In this document: positions 28,962 through 39,461 of the stretch, one piece after another
How positions within the stretch are numbered: the first letter of the stretch is position 1
Layout: each line of letters begins with the position of its first letter
NCBI RefSeq assembly: GCF_030848505.1
Contig: NZ_JAVDDU010000003.1
Span: 248,001-312,000 of the forward strand
Reading direction: 5' to 3'
Length of the DNA: 64,000 nucleotides
DNA from: Marinimicrobium hydrolyticum
Lineage (GTDB): Bacteria > Pseudomonadota > Gammaproteobacteria > Pseudomonadales > Cellvibrionaceae
Translations under genes and position numbers: made by a program
Notes under the pieces: generated by a model
Databases searched by the model: none
What the model saw: the letters and a program-made list of their open reading frames with translations, nothing else
Told to the model about the DNA's origin: nothing

Positions 28962-31013
28962 ATGCAATTATCGAACTCTACCCCAGCCAGACTGAAACTC
29001 TTCGGCGCATTCTTACTCGCCTTGACCCTGACCGCTTGCGGCGGAAGCGACAGTGAAAACTCTCGCTTTAATGATGTTATTAATGGAGCCACGCCACCGT
29101 CTGAAACGGACTCGGAGACGGAGACCGATTCAGACGTTGATATTGACGATGGCGATAGCAGCGGCGAAATCGATGGCGGCCCGAGCCAACTGGGCAGGGG
29201 CAGCGGAGATGACTTTGTCGCTGGCGAAGTTTCCATTGGCATCGGCGACAATGCCCTATCCCCCGGCGGTCGTACCAGCCTGAGCGTCACCTTGGTTAAC
29301 CATGAAGGTGAGTTGGTGGCCAGTCCGGTGAGTATCTCCTTCAGCTCCTCCTGCATCGCCGATGGGTCGGCCCTACTGACGGGCACCAGTGAGGAGGGCG
29401 GAAACACCGTCGAAACCTCATTCGGCCAAGCCAGCGTGACCTATTCCGCCAACGGCTGTGTGGGTGAAGACCGGATCACCGCTCGCGCCACACACGAAGG
29501 GGTGATTGCAGGCAGCGCCTGGGGTACGGTGACCGTGGAGAGCGACAGAATCCAGAACCTGGTTTTTATCGATGCGGAGCCGGAAATCATCAACATCAAG
29601 CAGGCCGGCGGCCTGGAGACCTCACGGGTGACCTTTCAGGTTCTGGGCGCCACCGGCAGCCCCATGCGCGATGTTGAGGTGAATTTCTCCCTGAATCAAA
29701 CCCTGGGGGGGCTGGCCCTGGTACACACATCAGACACCAGTGATGCCGAAGGTTTTGTGAGCACCATTGTCCAGGCGGGCAATGTACCTACAGCTGTCTG
29801 GGTGACGGCACGCACCGAGGAAGTTGCCACCCAAAGCAACCGTCTGGCGGTAACCACGGGGATTCCCGACCAGAACAGTATGAGTCTGTCCGGTGATTAC
29901 CTGCCCACCAGCTGGAATTACGACAACATAGAATCCGAGATTAACATCATGTTGGCGGATGCCTTCAACAACCCACCCCCAGATGGCACGACGGTCTATT
30001 TCACCACCAGTGGTGGCGCCATCGAGCCGGAATGCAAAACGGTAAACGGTATCTGTAGCGTCACTTGGCGTAGCCAGAACCCCAGGCCCGGCTCAGGCTC
30101 CGCGCAATTGTTTTCCTTCCCGCCAATAAGAGATCACAGCGACCGGATCATCGGCTACAGCACCGAACGGCAATGCCCCGACGGCATGATCGAGTGCCGC
30201 CCCGGGCGGGTCGTGGTGCTCGCCACAGCCTTGGGCAACGAATCCTTTATTGACGAGACCGGCACCGGACTCTACGACGGACCACCGGATATTTTTTCCA
30301 CTGGTGGCAACTGCAATCCCAATGTGCCGGCATCTTCCGCCAGCGTCCTTCACGACAACGACACCGATATTGCGTCCCTGGCCTGTGATGACCTGGGTGA
30401 AGCCTACCTGGACAAAAATTTCAACGGGGTACGAGATCCAGGCGAGGAATATGTGGACCTCAACGGCGACAATCAACACACCGGACCTAACGGCATCTTC
30501 AACGGCGTGCTGTGTAGCGACGCTGCTCTTGACGCCGGCTACTGTACCCGGGAACCGGTTACCATTCGTGAGCAGCACACCATCATCATGGTGTGCGACA
30601 CCCCCTACACCATCCCCTACACCAACCCCGACGTCACCGACAATAAGATTCGGACCATCCTTCCCGGTATGCGGGATGTGTATTTAGTCCGGGGAGAACA
30701 AAAAATCCTCGATATTTTGCTTGCAGACTGCAATGGGAATGGCCTACCGGCGGGCACCAACTTGTCGGCGGATGAAGATTTGGTAGACGACGCCGACATC
30801 AAAATCATACCCGATGGAGACTTGGTCGGATCGACAGAACCTTCCGTTGTCCAAGTATTCATCACTGACGGCGATGACGAAGATGATCGGGCCAGGGGCA
30901 CTCTGTTCTTAACTCTTGAAGTACCCACCCCGCACGGGGGCAGCCTGACCTCCTATTATTCTCTCCGAATCAACCCTCCAGGAGAGGAAGAGGAAGAGGA
31001 AGAGGAAGAGTAG
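28962..31013 (+). CDS. Large Ig-like surface lipoprotein with poly-glutamate C-terminus
   Basis: A 683-residue lipoprotein of unknown role. ATG 28962 has AGGA 7 bases upstream; the signal peptide ends at the lipobox LTAC. An Asp/Glu/Ser-rich linker follows (SETDSETETDSDVDIDDGDS), then several Ig-like beta-sandwich modules (for example LSPGGRTSLSVTLVNHEGEL and MRDVEVNFSLNQTLGG) of the bacterial Ig group. At about 480-510 a Ca-binding dockerin-like stretch (DKNFNGVRDPGEEYVDLNGD) is visible, and cysteines are frequent. The protein ends in nine consecutive Glu encoded by alternating GAG/GAA. Probably an outer-membrane or surface structural protein. It converges with damX with 14 bases between stops. 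Confidence 0.85.
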   Translation: MQLSNSTPARLKLFGAFLLALTLTACGGSDSENSRFNDVINGATPPSETDSETETDSDVDIDDGDSSGEIDGGPSQLGRGSGDDFVAGEVSIGIGDNALSPGGRTSLSVTLVNHEGELVASPVSISFSSSCIADGSALLTGTSEEGGNTVETSFGQASVTYSANGCVGEDRITARATHEGVIAGSAWGTVTVESDRIQNLVFIDAEPEIINIKQAGGLETSRVTFQVLGATGSPMRDVEVNFSLNQTLGGLALVHTSDTSDAEGFVSTIVQAGNVPTAVWVTARTEEVATQSNRLAVTTGIPDQNSMSLSGDYLPTSWNYDNIESEINIMLADAFNNPPPDGTTVYFTTSGGAIEPECKTVNGICSVTWRSQNPRPGSGSAQLFSFPPIRDHSDRIIGYSTERQCPDGMIECRPGRVVVLATALGNESFIDETGTGLYDGPPDIFSTGGNCNPNVPASSASVLHDNDTDIASLACDDLGEAYLDKNFNGVRDPGEEYVDLNGDNQHTGPNGIFNGVLCSDAALDAGYCTREPVTIREQHTIIMVCDTPYTIPYTNPDVTDNKIRTILPGMRDVYLVRGEQKILDILLADCNGNGLPAGTNLSADEDLVDDADIKIIPDGDLVGSTEPSVVQVFITDGDDEDDRARGTLFLTLEVPTPHGGSLTSYYSLRINPPGEEEEEEEEE

Positions 31014-31027
31014 GCTCGCAAAGCAGC

Positions 31028-32587
31028 CTACAATCCTCTGACGCCTTCTATCTCCACCTGAATATCTCTTAACACGCGGGGCCACGGCCCCGCTTCTCGT
31101 TGTCTGGCGGGAAGCTCGGCGATAGCGGCCCGGGCTTCTTCGCTGCTCGAATAACGCCCCGCTACAACAACAAACCAATCATTGCCCTGACGGCGGGTGG
31201 TAAAACGCAGCAATTGCTCTCGATTGGGCTGACTGGCGATAAATTCCCGCACCGATTGTTCGGACCCTGCACCCAACAGCTGCAAAGTGTAGTCGCTGGC
31301 GCGCCAAGACAACAGAATTTGTTCGTCTTCTGGAATGCTCTGAGCTACGGACAGTTGTGACGGCTCTTGCGTTATTGGGGCCGATTCCGGCTCCTGGGCT
31401 GGTTCAGGTTCCTGGGTGGGGGCCGGTTGCGCAGGCGCGGGTTGAGCCAACTCAGGCAGCGCTGGTTCGGACAGTTCAGCGCGCTCAGGAGTAACTGGTT
31501 GGGTCAGACCTTCCCTCTGAGGCGCTTCCGCTACGGCATGCTCCTGCTCCTGAGCGGGATCACGGCGCTGGGACGCAAGATTCACGCTGGCCGGGGGCGC
31601 TTCGTCATTAAGGGTCACTACGTCGAGGTCGAATTCGCGTCGCTCAGTGTCATCGCCACCATAAAAAAATAACATCATCAGCACCCCCAGAAGCACGGCG
31701 ATAGCGACCATGTGCATCACCGGGAGGTTGTTGAGATTGGGGAGGTTTACGCGATTCAATACGTTAACAAAGCCAGGGAATGATCCTGATTTGTCGGACT
31801 GCGGTGCCGCCACCGACTCCAGCAGCCACTGATGTGCGGATTGATGCAGGGATGGCAGGCGCCCATCGGCACGGTGCCACCAGGATTCTACCAATAGCTC
31901 GTTGAACAGCTCCGGTCCAATATAACCTGCCGCTTCCATGCGGAAGTTGAGATAATCCGCTGCATCGGGCAAGGACAACGGTTCGAGATAGAAGTCATGC
32001 ACCAGAACCCCATGCATCTCGAGCTGCTCCAGCCGATTAGCCAGATGCGGCTCAGCAAACAGCACTATGTGCAGCCGACGCCCGCCCGGATCCTGGCCTT
32101 GCAACAAGGTAAGGAGGCTGGCCAAAGTTTGCTCATCCAGATGATGAGCATCGTCGATGACCACCAGCGCCAAGCTGTCCATTTCATCAGCGGACTGGCC
32201 AAAGCGCCGTAACGCGGCCAGTAGCTGTCCCACCGACGGCCGCGGTTCGTTCACCAACCGAAAGCTACTGGCGATTTGCGTCAAGACATCCGCAGCCGTG
32301 CAGCCCTGACTGGCTTGAACGGCGCAGATATCATCTTCCGCATCAAAGCTACTAAGCAGCTCCGCCGCTAAGCGCGACTTACCCGCGCCCGGCTCGCCAA
32401 GCACCGCCAGAAGGCTGCCACTGAACTGACACAGGTGTTGCAGCTTTTCCAGCAGCTGGAAGCGTTCGCCACCACCGTAAAAAGGTGCTTGAAGGGAATC
32501 CACAAAAGGATCGCGGGAAAGACCGTAGTGCTGGCGATAGTCCGCCAGACCGTGTGCACTGGGAGATTCAAAATTATCAGAAGTCAT
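31028..32587 (-). CDS. damX: DamX-like ATPase/SPOR protein
   Basis: A 519-residue inner-membrane protein combining an N-terminal ExeA-type AAA ATPase (YGLSRDPF; Walker A LGEPGAGKS; Walker B LALVVIDDAHH), one membrane helix near 288-306 (MVAIAVLLGVLMMLFF), a Pro/Glu/Gln-rich periplasmic linker and a C-terminal SPOR domain (about 440-515) that binds denuded peptidoglycan at the division site. Location after aroB, with pilMNOPQ-aroKB upstream, is the usual damX position in pseudomonads. The ATPase domain is seen in pseudomonad-type DamX but is absent from the E. coli protein. Role inferred: septal cell-wall function. Confidence 0.9.
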   Translation of the reverse strand: MTSDNFESPSAHGLADYRQHYGLSRDPFVDSLQAPFYGGGERFQLLEKLQHLCQFSGSLLAVLGEPGAGKSRLAAELLSSFDAEDDICAVQASQGCTAADVLTQIASSFRLVNEPRPSVGQLLAALRRFGQSADEMDSLALVVIDDAHHLDEQTLASLLTLLQGQDPGGRRLHIVLFAEPHLANRLEQLEMHGVLVHDFYLEPLSLPDAADYLNFRMEAAGYIGPELFNELLVESWWHRADGRLPSLHQSAHQWLLESVAAPQSDKSGSFPGFVNVLNRVNLPNLNNLPVMHMVAIAVLLGVLMMLFFYGGDDTERREFDLDVVTLNDEAPPASVNLASQRRDPAQEQEHAVAEAPQREGLTQPVTPERAELSEPALPELAQPAPAQPAPTQEPEPAQEPESAPITQEPSQLSVAQSIPEDEQILLSWRASDYTLQLLGAGSEQSVREFIASQPNREQLLRFTTRRQGNDWFVVVAGRYSSSEEARAAIAELPARQREAGPWPRVLRDIQVEIEGVRGL

Positions 32588-32687
32588 GGGTACCGATCCG
32601 TAGAGTTCGGTTGAGGCTAATCAAGTTGGCGGCTGGTATCAAGCTCCCAGCTCACACGCTGGCCCGAATGCGAAACCCGAGCCCCAA

Positions 32688-33770
32688 CTATTGACCACGA
32701 CAGGCGGCAAAAGTCTCTTGAAGAAGCGATTCTTCGATCTCGCTGGTAACTACCGCTTGACCCATCGCCTCCAGAAGCACCAAACGTAAACGGCCATCGA
32801 GCACTTTTTTGTCCACTCCCATCAATTTAAGGAAATCTTCTGGCCCCATATCGGCGGGTGCTTTGATGGGTAGGCCGGCACGCTCGATCAAAGCGATGGT
32901 ACGAGCCAAATCCCCCGCGCTCAGTGAGCCCCGGCGATGCGACAAATCGGCAGCCATGACCATGCCCGCCCCGACCGCTTCGCCATGCAGCCAGACACCG
33001 TAACCCTGAGCGGCCTCGATGGCGTGACCAAAGGTATGCCCCAGGTTAAGAATGGCCCGAACCCCACCTTCTTTTTCATCCAATGCCACCACGCGTGCTT
33101 TGTTTTCGCAGGAACGTCTAACGGCGTAGGCCAGCGCCTGGTCGTCGCGCTGCAGCAGAGCATCCATATGCTCCTCTAGCCATTCAAAGAATTCATAGTC
33201 GGCGATCAACCCGTACTTGATCACTTCCGCAATACCCGCAGAGAGTTCGCGCTCAGGCAAGGTATGGAGTACACCGGTATCTGCCAGTACGGAGCGCGGC
33301 TGGTGAAAGGCACCGATCATATTTTTGCCCAGCGGATGATTGACGCCCGTCTTCCCGCCCACCGAGGAGTCCACCATAGCCAAAAGCGTGGTGGGAATTT
33401 GCACAAAATCCACGCCTCGCTGGTAGCAGGCTGCCGCGAAGCCGGCCATGTCTCCCACCACGCCACCGCCCAACGCAACCAGGGTGGTGGTCCGGTTGTG
33501 GCGTGCCGTCAATAGGCCGTCGAAAATTTGATTGAGTACGTCGAGGGTTTTGTACTGCTCACCGTCGGGCAAGACAGTGGTATCGACTTGAAAGTCCCGC
33601 AGTGCAGACTTCAGATTATCGAGATACAAAGGCGCTACGGTTTCATTGGTAACCACATGCACCTGTCGGCCACGAATGCGCTCAGCAACCAGCGAGGCGT
33701 TGCCGATTAGCTGTTTGCCGATATGAATGGGATAGGTGCGTTCAGCAAGATCGACGGTTAAAGTGTGCAT
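32688..33770 (-). CDS. aroB: 3-dehydroquinate synthase
   Basis: Second step of the shikimate pathway: converts DAHP to 3-dehydroquinate with NAD and a divalent metal. The 360-residue length is standard. Visible are the NAD-binding [19 protein letters not shown], the [19 protein letters not shown] substrate loop, and the metal ligands in [12 protein letters not shown] and [12 protein letters not shown]. It lies 48 bases downstream of aroK on the same strand and belongs to the pil-aro cluster. Confidence 0.98.
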   Translation of the reverse strand: MHTLTVDLAERTYPIHIGKQLIGNASLVAERIRGRQVHVVTNETVAPLYLDNLKSALRDFQVDTTVLPDGEQYKTLDVLNQIFDGLLTARHNRTTTLVALGGGVVGDMAGFAAACYQRGVDFVQIPTTLLAMVDSSVGGKTGVNHPLGKNMIGAFHQPRSVLADTGVLHTLPERELSAGIAEVIKYGLIADYEFFEWLEEHMDALLQRDDQALAYAVRRSCENKARVVALDEKEGGVRAILNLGHTFGHAIEAAQGYGVWLHGEAVGAGMVMAADLSHRRGSLSAGDLARTIALIERAGLPIKAPADMGPEDFLKLMGVDKKVLDGRLRLVLLEAMGQAVVTSEIEESLLQETFAACRGQ

Positions 33771-33818
33771 AACGTAGCGAGGAGCCCCTGAGAAAAAGGA
33801 GCCTCATATTATCACACT

Positions 33819-34346
33819 TCAACTGACCTCGCGGACGTGCGCCAGTTGCTGGGCGATCTCCTGCGCAACCATGCGTGGCGAGCGGCGATCAGTGGTCACT
33901 ACAAAATCGGCGGCCTGGCGATACAAAGGATCCCGCTCTGCCAAAAGATCTACGATTTTTTGGCGGGGATTGTTCACCTGAAGAAGAGGTCGCTTTTTAT
34001 CGCGAGAGGTACGCTCCACCAGTTGATCGATGGCGGCGGTCAGGTAGCACACGTAACCGGACGCACTCATGGTGGCGCAATTCGCTGGGTTAAGCACAAT
34101 GCCTCCACCGGTAGCGATCACTGCACCCGTCAGAGAAGCCAGTTCCGTTAAGACCGCCGACTCCCGAGCGCGGAATCCACTCTCCCCTTCGACATCGAAT
34201 ATCCAGGGAATGTCTGCCCCCGTGCGCTCCTCGATAACCCTATCGCTGTCGCGAAAAGGCAACTTCAGTTCGCTGGCAAGAAGACGGCCGATCGTGGATT
34301 TGCCGGCCCCCATGGGGCCGACAAGAAAGACATTATCTCTGGACAT
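33819..34346 (-). CDS. aroK: Shikimate kinase
   Basis: Phosphorylates shikimate at O3 with ATP. The 175-residue P-loop kinase shows Walker [15 protein letters not shown], the shikimate-binding [22 protein letters not shown] and the lid arginines in [14 protein letters not shown] chose ATG 34346, which overlaps the pilQ stop by one base (TGATG); the codon before it is TTG. Translation is therefore coupled to pilQ. Confidence 0.97.
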   Translation of the reverse strand: MSRDNVFLVGPMGAGKSTIGRLLASELKLPFRDSDRVIEERTGADIPWIFDVEGESGFRARESAVLTELASLTGAVIATGGGIVLNPANCATMSASGYVCYLTAAIDQLVERTSRDKKRPLLQVNNPRQKIVDLLAERDPLYRQAADFVVTTDRRSPRMVAQEIAQQLAHVREVS

Positions 34347-36484
34347 CAATTGGTCAGGCTATCAGCCATAATTTTGGGGGTAATAAAGATGAGCAACTCG
34401 CGCTTTTCTTCGACGCGAACTTCCCTCTTAAACAAGCGCCCGACAAACGGTAGGTCGCCAAGGAAAGGCACTTTATCTTCACCCTTGAGATGCTCAACCT
34501 GGAAGATGCCACCCAAGACCACCGTCTGTCCGTCCGCCACCAACACTTGTGTCTCCAACTGAGTCACGTCAATGGTCGGAATGCCGGAAGCGGGGTTCAA
34601 TGCGCCAACGGTGTCCTGATTAATGATCAGATCCATTATTACCCGGTTATCTGGTGTAATTTGCGGAGTTACGTCCAACTTCAAGACTGCCTCTTTAAAG
34701 GAGGTGCTGGTGGCACCACTGGCAGATGCTTCCTGATAGGGAATTTCCGTACCCGACTCGATGGTGGCCCGCTGTTTGTCGCCAGTGATCACTTTCGGCT
34801 GGGAAACAATTTCAGCGTAACCGGTGTTCTCCAGAGCGGACAGCTCCATATCTAGGAAGGCGTTATTGCTTAAGATGCTGAAGGCAAAGCTACCGGCGCT
34901 ATTAGCCACCCCTAAATCCACCATCATATTTTCATTCAGATCCAAGGTACCACCCTGCCCGGTCAGCCATTCGGCTGGAGATGCCGGAGAGGAATCCAAT
35001 CCAGCCGTGGAGCCAGCCACCTCAACCAAACGGTTGCCGGAGGTGGTGTAACCCACGCCACCCCAGCGAATACCCATTTCGCGACGGAAGTCGGTGTTGG
35101 CTATCACTATGCGAGCCTCGATCATCACTTGACGAATGGGAATGTCAATTTGTTCAACCAGCCGCTTAAAAGCTTCGATACGCTCAGAGGTGTCGGTCAG
35201 GATAATTGAATTGGTACGCTCATCGACGATCGCCTGGCCACGAGAAGACAGTACGCTACCGGTGGCCTGGCTACCCTCGCGACCGGAACCGCCACGACCG
35301 CCGCCACCTTCACCGCCCCGCTGACCGCGGAACAACTCAAACATTGCCTGGGCGCTAGCGTAGCGAACCCGAATATATTCAGTCCGCAATGGCGCCAACT
35401 CTTCCAGCTGCTGCCTGGAGGACAGTTGCTGCCGTTCGCGCTCGGCAATCTCTGCTGCTGGCGCAACCATCAGTACGTTACCGTTCAAGCGCTTATCCAA
35501 ACCGCGGGTTTTAAGTACCAGGTCCAACGCCTGATCCCAAGGCACGCTATCCAACCGCAGAGTAATACGCCCGCGCACCGTGTCGCTGGCCACCAAATTG
35601 AGATCAGTGAAGTCTGCAATAATCTGCAATACGCTGCGGACCTCAATGTCTTGGAAGTTGAGGGACAAACGATCACCGGTATAGGCAAACTCTTGATCCC
35701 GCGCCTCAATCTCTCGTTGAGTCAGCGGTTTAACGCTGATCACGTATTCTCTGTCGGCTTGGTAAGCCATGTAATCAAACTCACCGCGGGCGGCGATGTT
35801 CAATACAGTTCCACGCTCATCGTAGCTAGCACTGACCAGATTCACGGGCGTGGCAAAATCACGCACATCCAGGCGTCTGCGCAGCTCCTCCGGCAAAAAC
35901 ACGTTGGACAGAGACAGACGTACACCTTCGCCAGTGCTGCTCACGTCCGCCCGTACATTGTCATCGGACAGGTTAATAATAATTCGGCCTTCACCTTCGT
36001 CGCCGCGGCGAAAATCGATATTGGTCACGCGCTGGCGCTCTGGCCCACGAGTTTGACGAGGACGCTCCGAGGGCGAGTAAGTCGCACCCACTTCGGCCGT
36101 CTGGGACACATAGCCGCCCTGAACACCACCTACCTCAACAACATAATCATTGCCTTCCACGCGACCGTTGTACGTGGTCAACTCGGACAAATTCAAAATC
36201 AGGCGGGTACGCCCCTCAGAAGTAAGCAGCATGGCGCTGGAACTGTTTTCAAACGACAGGGGGAAGCGCCGCTGATTGAGGTTACTTACCACCTCAGGAA
36301 AATCCAGCACGATGCGCGCCGGCCGCTCAATGGTGTAACCCTGAGGTTCGGGAGGTGCGCCGTCGAATGTCAGGCGCACTTCGAATCGATCTCCGGGAAG
36401 AGATGAGAATTTTATATCGTCCAGACCTTGAGCCAACACAAGTGAAGGCACCAGACAGACAAGGAACAAGGCTAGTTTTCGCAT
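34346..36484 (-). CDS. pilQ: Type IV pilus secretin PilQ
   Basis: The outer-membrane secretin through which type IV pili extend. From ATG 36484 the protein has 712 residues and a clean signal peptide ([20 protein letters not shown]). An in-frame ATG at 36514 would add ten residues and weaken the signal. Two AMIN domains lie in the N-terminal 250 residues, followed by STN/N0 ([20 protein letters not shown]), a secretin N1 domain, a Gly/Arg-rich insertion ([18 protein letters not shown]) and the secretin core ending with [17 protein letters not shown]. It is fifth in pilMNOPQ. Confidence 0.96.
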   Translation of the reverse strand: MRKLALFLVCLVPSLVLAQGLDDIKFSSLPGDRFEVRLTFDGAPPEPQGYTIERPARIVLDFPEVVSNLNQRRFPLSFENSSSAMLLTSEGRTRLILNLSELTTYNGRVEGNDYVVEVGGVQGGYVSQTAEVGATYSPSERPRQTRGPERQRVTNIDFRRGDEGEGRIIINLSDDNVRADVSSTGEGVRLSLSNVFLPEELRRRLDVRDFATPVNLVSASYDERGTVLNIAARGEFDYMAYQADREYVISVKPLTQREIEARDQEFAYTGDRLSLNFQDIEVRSVLQIIADFTDLNLVASDTVRGRITLRLDSVPWDQALDLVLKTRGLDKRLNGNVLMVAPAAEIAERERQQLSSRQQLEELAPLRTEYIRVRYASAQAMFELFRGQRGGEGGGGRGGSGREGSQATGSVLSSRGQAIVDERTNSIILTDTSERIEAFKRLVEQIDIPIRQVMIEARIVIANTDFRREMGIRWGGVGYTTSGNRLVEVAGSTAGLDSSPASPAEWLTGQGGTLDLNENMMVDLGVANSAGSFAFSILSNNAFLDMELSALENTGYAEIVSQPKVITGDKQRATIESGTEIPYQEASASGATSTSFKEAVLKLDVTPQITPDNRVIMDLIINQDTVGALNPASGIPTIDVTQLETQVLVADGQTVVLGGIFQVEHLKGEDKVPFLGDLPFVGRLFKREVRVEEKRELLIFITPKIMADSLTN

Positions 36485-36520
36485 GGTTGACCCCAATAAG
36501 AACAAAGCGCGCATGAGTGC

Positions 36521-37054
36521 TTATCCATTTATTCGTAATTCTATAATTCTGGGCCGCTCGACCCAGCCACCCCCACCGTCGGATACGATCTCCATCAGCT
36601 CAACCTGATTGCGATCAGCAGCCACAATTCGTCCGTGGTTTTTACCCAGGTAGTTACCCACCGTTACCGGATGCACGCCTCCCTGACCGTCGTCAACCAA
36701 CACCCACAGCCGACCGTCTCTGGTCAGCGTGCCCACCATAGCCAGGGACGCAACGTTAAAGTTTTCCAGATATTCCCTTTCCCGATCCAAATCGGGTTGA
36801 ACTTTGACCCCGCTCAACCGAGCTGACCGCTCCTCTTCACGCATGGGCGGATCGAAAGGACTACGCAGTGTCATGGCGCCATAGGTAAAAGGTCGGTACG
36901 GACGAAACGCCGGCAGAGGCTCGATTTCGCCCTCGGGCCGGTTTTTAGTGTCCTCAATATACTGCTGCAAGTCCCGATGCTGATTGGTGCCTCCGCATCC
37001 GACCAGCAGAGCCAGAGAACACACTAAACTGATTATTGTTAAATTTCTTTTCAT
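36521..37054 (-). CDS. pilP: Type IV pilus assembly lipoprotein PilP
   Basis: A periplasmic lipoprotein that links the inner-membrane PilNO complex to the PilQ secretin. From ATG 37054 it has 177 residues: a lipoprotein signal with lipobox LVGC, an unstructured region and a C-terminal beta domain (LAMVGTLTRDGRLWVLVDDG, YLGKNHGRIVAADRNQVELM). An in-frame GTG at 37057 directly overlaps the pilO stop. AGGAT lies upstream of the ATG. It sits between pilO and pilQ as usual. Confidence 0.95.
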   Translation of the reverse strand: MKRNLTIISLVCSLALLVGCGGTNQHRDLQQYIEDTKNRPEGEIEPLPAFRPYRPFTYGAMTLRSPFDPPMREEERSARLSGVKVQPDLDREREYLENFNVASLAMVGTLTRDGRLWVLVDDGQGGVHPVTVGNYLGKNHGRIVAADRNQVELMEIVSDGGGGWVERPRIIELRING

Positions 37055-37056
37055 CA

Positions 37057-37668
37057 CTACTCATCCTGTGACTTATAGCGATAAGTCTTGGCCTGAATCT
37101 GCATGGTCAACTCTCCGCCACTGCCGCGCCGGGTAATGGCGAAGTTGTGCAAAGTAACAATGCGCGGCATGCCGGCGACCCCACTCACGAAGTTACCCAT
37201 GTCGTGGTAGCTACCGGTTACGTTGATACTGATGGGCAACTCCACGTAGTACTCGGATTGCTGCTCAGTTTCCAGACGAATACTGTTGATATCCAGTCCG
37301 CTCTCGGAACCGCGCGCGTCTATGTCCTCCAGCAGCCCGGGCACTTCGGTATCACTGGGCAGGCGATCCAACAGGGCGCCGAAGGAGCGCTCCATTTCTT
37401 CCATTTGCAGGATGTAGTCGTCCAGATTCGCCGCCTGAAAACTTTTAGTTTCAAAATTCCGGCGTAGCGTGGTTTCCTGGGCGGTAATCCGATCCAACTG
37501 TTGATTCAGTTCCTTGATCTTAAAATAGCTGACACCACCCAGTATCGCGGCGACTACGAGTGCACACACAAAGATTTTTCCGGGCAGCGGCCAGACACCG
37601 ATGCGGTCGATATCGATATCGTTAACGTCGAAATTCTTGATTTGTTCCAGCGTATCAGCGAAGGCCAT
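37057..37668 (-). CDS. pilO: Type IV pilus assembly protein PilO
   Basis: An inner-membrane component of the pilus alignment complex that pairs with PilN. From ATG 37668 it has 203 residues: a short cytoplasmic N-terminus, a membrane helix (IFVCALVVAAILGGVSYF), a coiled coil (KIKELNQQLDRITAQETTLR) and a ferredoxin-like periplasmic domain ending LHNFAITRRGSGGELTMQI. A longer frame to 37761 overlaps pilN and lacks a plausible start context. The start is one base from the pilN stop. Confidence 0.95.
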   Translation of the reverse strand: MAFADTLEQIKNFDVNDIDIDRIGVWPLPGKIFVCALVVAAILGGVSYFKIKELNQQLDRITAQETTLRRNFETKSFQAANLDDYILQMEEMERSFGALLDRLPSDTEVPGLLEDIDARGSESGLDINSIRLETEQQSEYYVELPISINVTGSYHDMGNFVSGVAGMPRIVTLHNFAITRRGSGGELTMQIQAKTYRYKSQDE

Positions 37669-37669
37669 C

Positions 37670-38238
37670 TCAGTTACCCTCCTCAGAATCCTGGTCCGCA
37701 GGCGCTGAGGTGCGCACAGACATGATGAAAGAGTTGGCCTGCTCCCCGTACGCGGGTGCACTGGTCACAGAACTGAGGTTAGGACTGGTGAACCAGTCAG
37801 ACTGATCCAGGTTGCGCATAAAGTTCGATACCCGATTGTTGGATTCGGCTATCCCCTCCAAGCGGATCACTCTACCCTCACGAGTCATTCGATTCAGAAA
37901 CACGCCGTCGGGTATGGCGCGAACCATATCGTCGAAGTAGCGCACAATGACCGGGCGGGTACCTTCCAAATCCTGAATAACTCGCATCCGCGCCAGCAAC
38001 TGTTCACGCCGCTCGCGCAGAACCTTAATTTGATCCACTTTTTTATCAAGCTCGGCGATCTCTGCGGTCAACAGGCGATTGCGCGCTGTCTGATCAGCGA
38101 TTGCCGTTTGCACAGAAGAGACCCACAAATAAGCGGCCACGGCGCACACAATGCCAACGATAACTATGATGCCGAAAAATTCTTTTTTCTTTTCTTGCCG
38201 GTAAGCTTCCCGCCAGGGCAGTAAGTTAATTCTAGCCA

Positions 38239-38239
<1 letters not shown>
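37670..38239 (-). CDS. pilN: Type IV pilus assembly protein PilN
   Basis: An inner-membrane bitopic protein of the pilus alignment complex. The N-terminal ARINLLPWREAYRQEKKKEF is the conserved PilM-binding INLLPWR motif. It is followed by a membrane helix (IIVIVGIVCAVAAYLWVSSV), a coiled coil and a periplasmic ferredoxin-like domain. Length is 189. Its ATG overlaps the pilM stop (TGATG). Confidence 0.96.
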
Positions 38240-39327
<1,088 letters not shown>

Positions 39328-39342
39328 TTAGACGCAGTTTAT

Positions 39343-39370
39343 GTTATAGCACTTTAAGTTAAGCCTGCAA
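39343..39370 (-). promoter_or_regulatory. Predicted sigma-70 promoter of pilMNOPQ
   Basis: On the minus strand TTGCAG (39365-39370), a 16-base spacer and TATAAC (39343-39348) point toward pilM, whose start is 37 bases beyond the -10 box. Confidence 0.55.
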
Positions 39371-39405
39371 CAAGACGGCGCGTATGTAAACAGGGAAAAA
39401 GCCCG

Positions 39406-39411
39406 TATAAT
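39406..39411 (+). promoter_or_regulatory. Predicted -10 box of the PBP1a gene
   Basis: A perfect TATAAT, 50 bases upstream of the PBP1a ATG. The -35 region is poor (TATGTA at 17-base spacing). Confidence 0.45.
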
Positions 39412-39461
39412 GCAGCGTTCTTGTCACCTAATTCGCTAACTTATTAATTCCAATAGAAAAA

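Noticed and set aside
35426-36406. Long open frame on the + strand opposite pilQ (326 codons)
   Set aside because: It lies inside pilQ with all PilQ motifs intact; no own family features.
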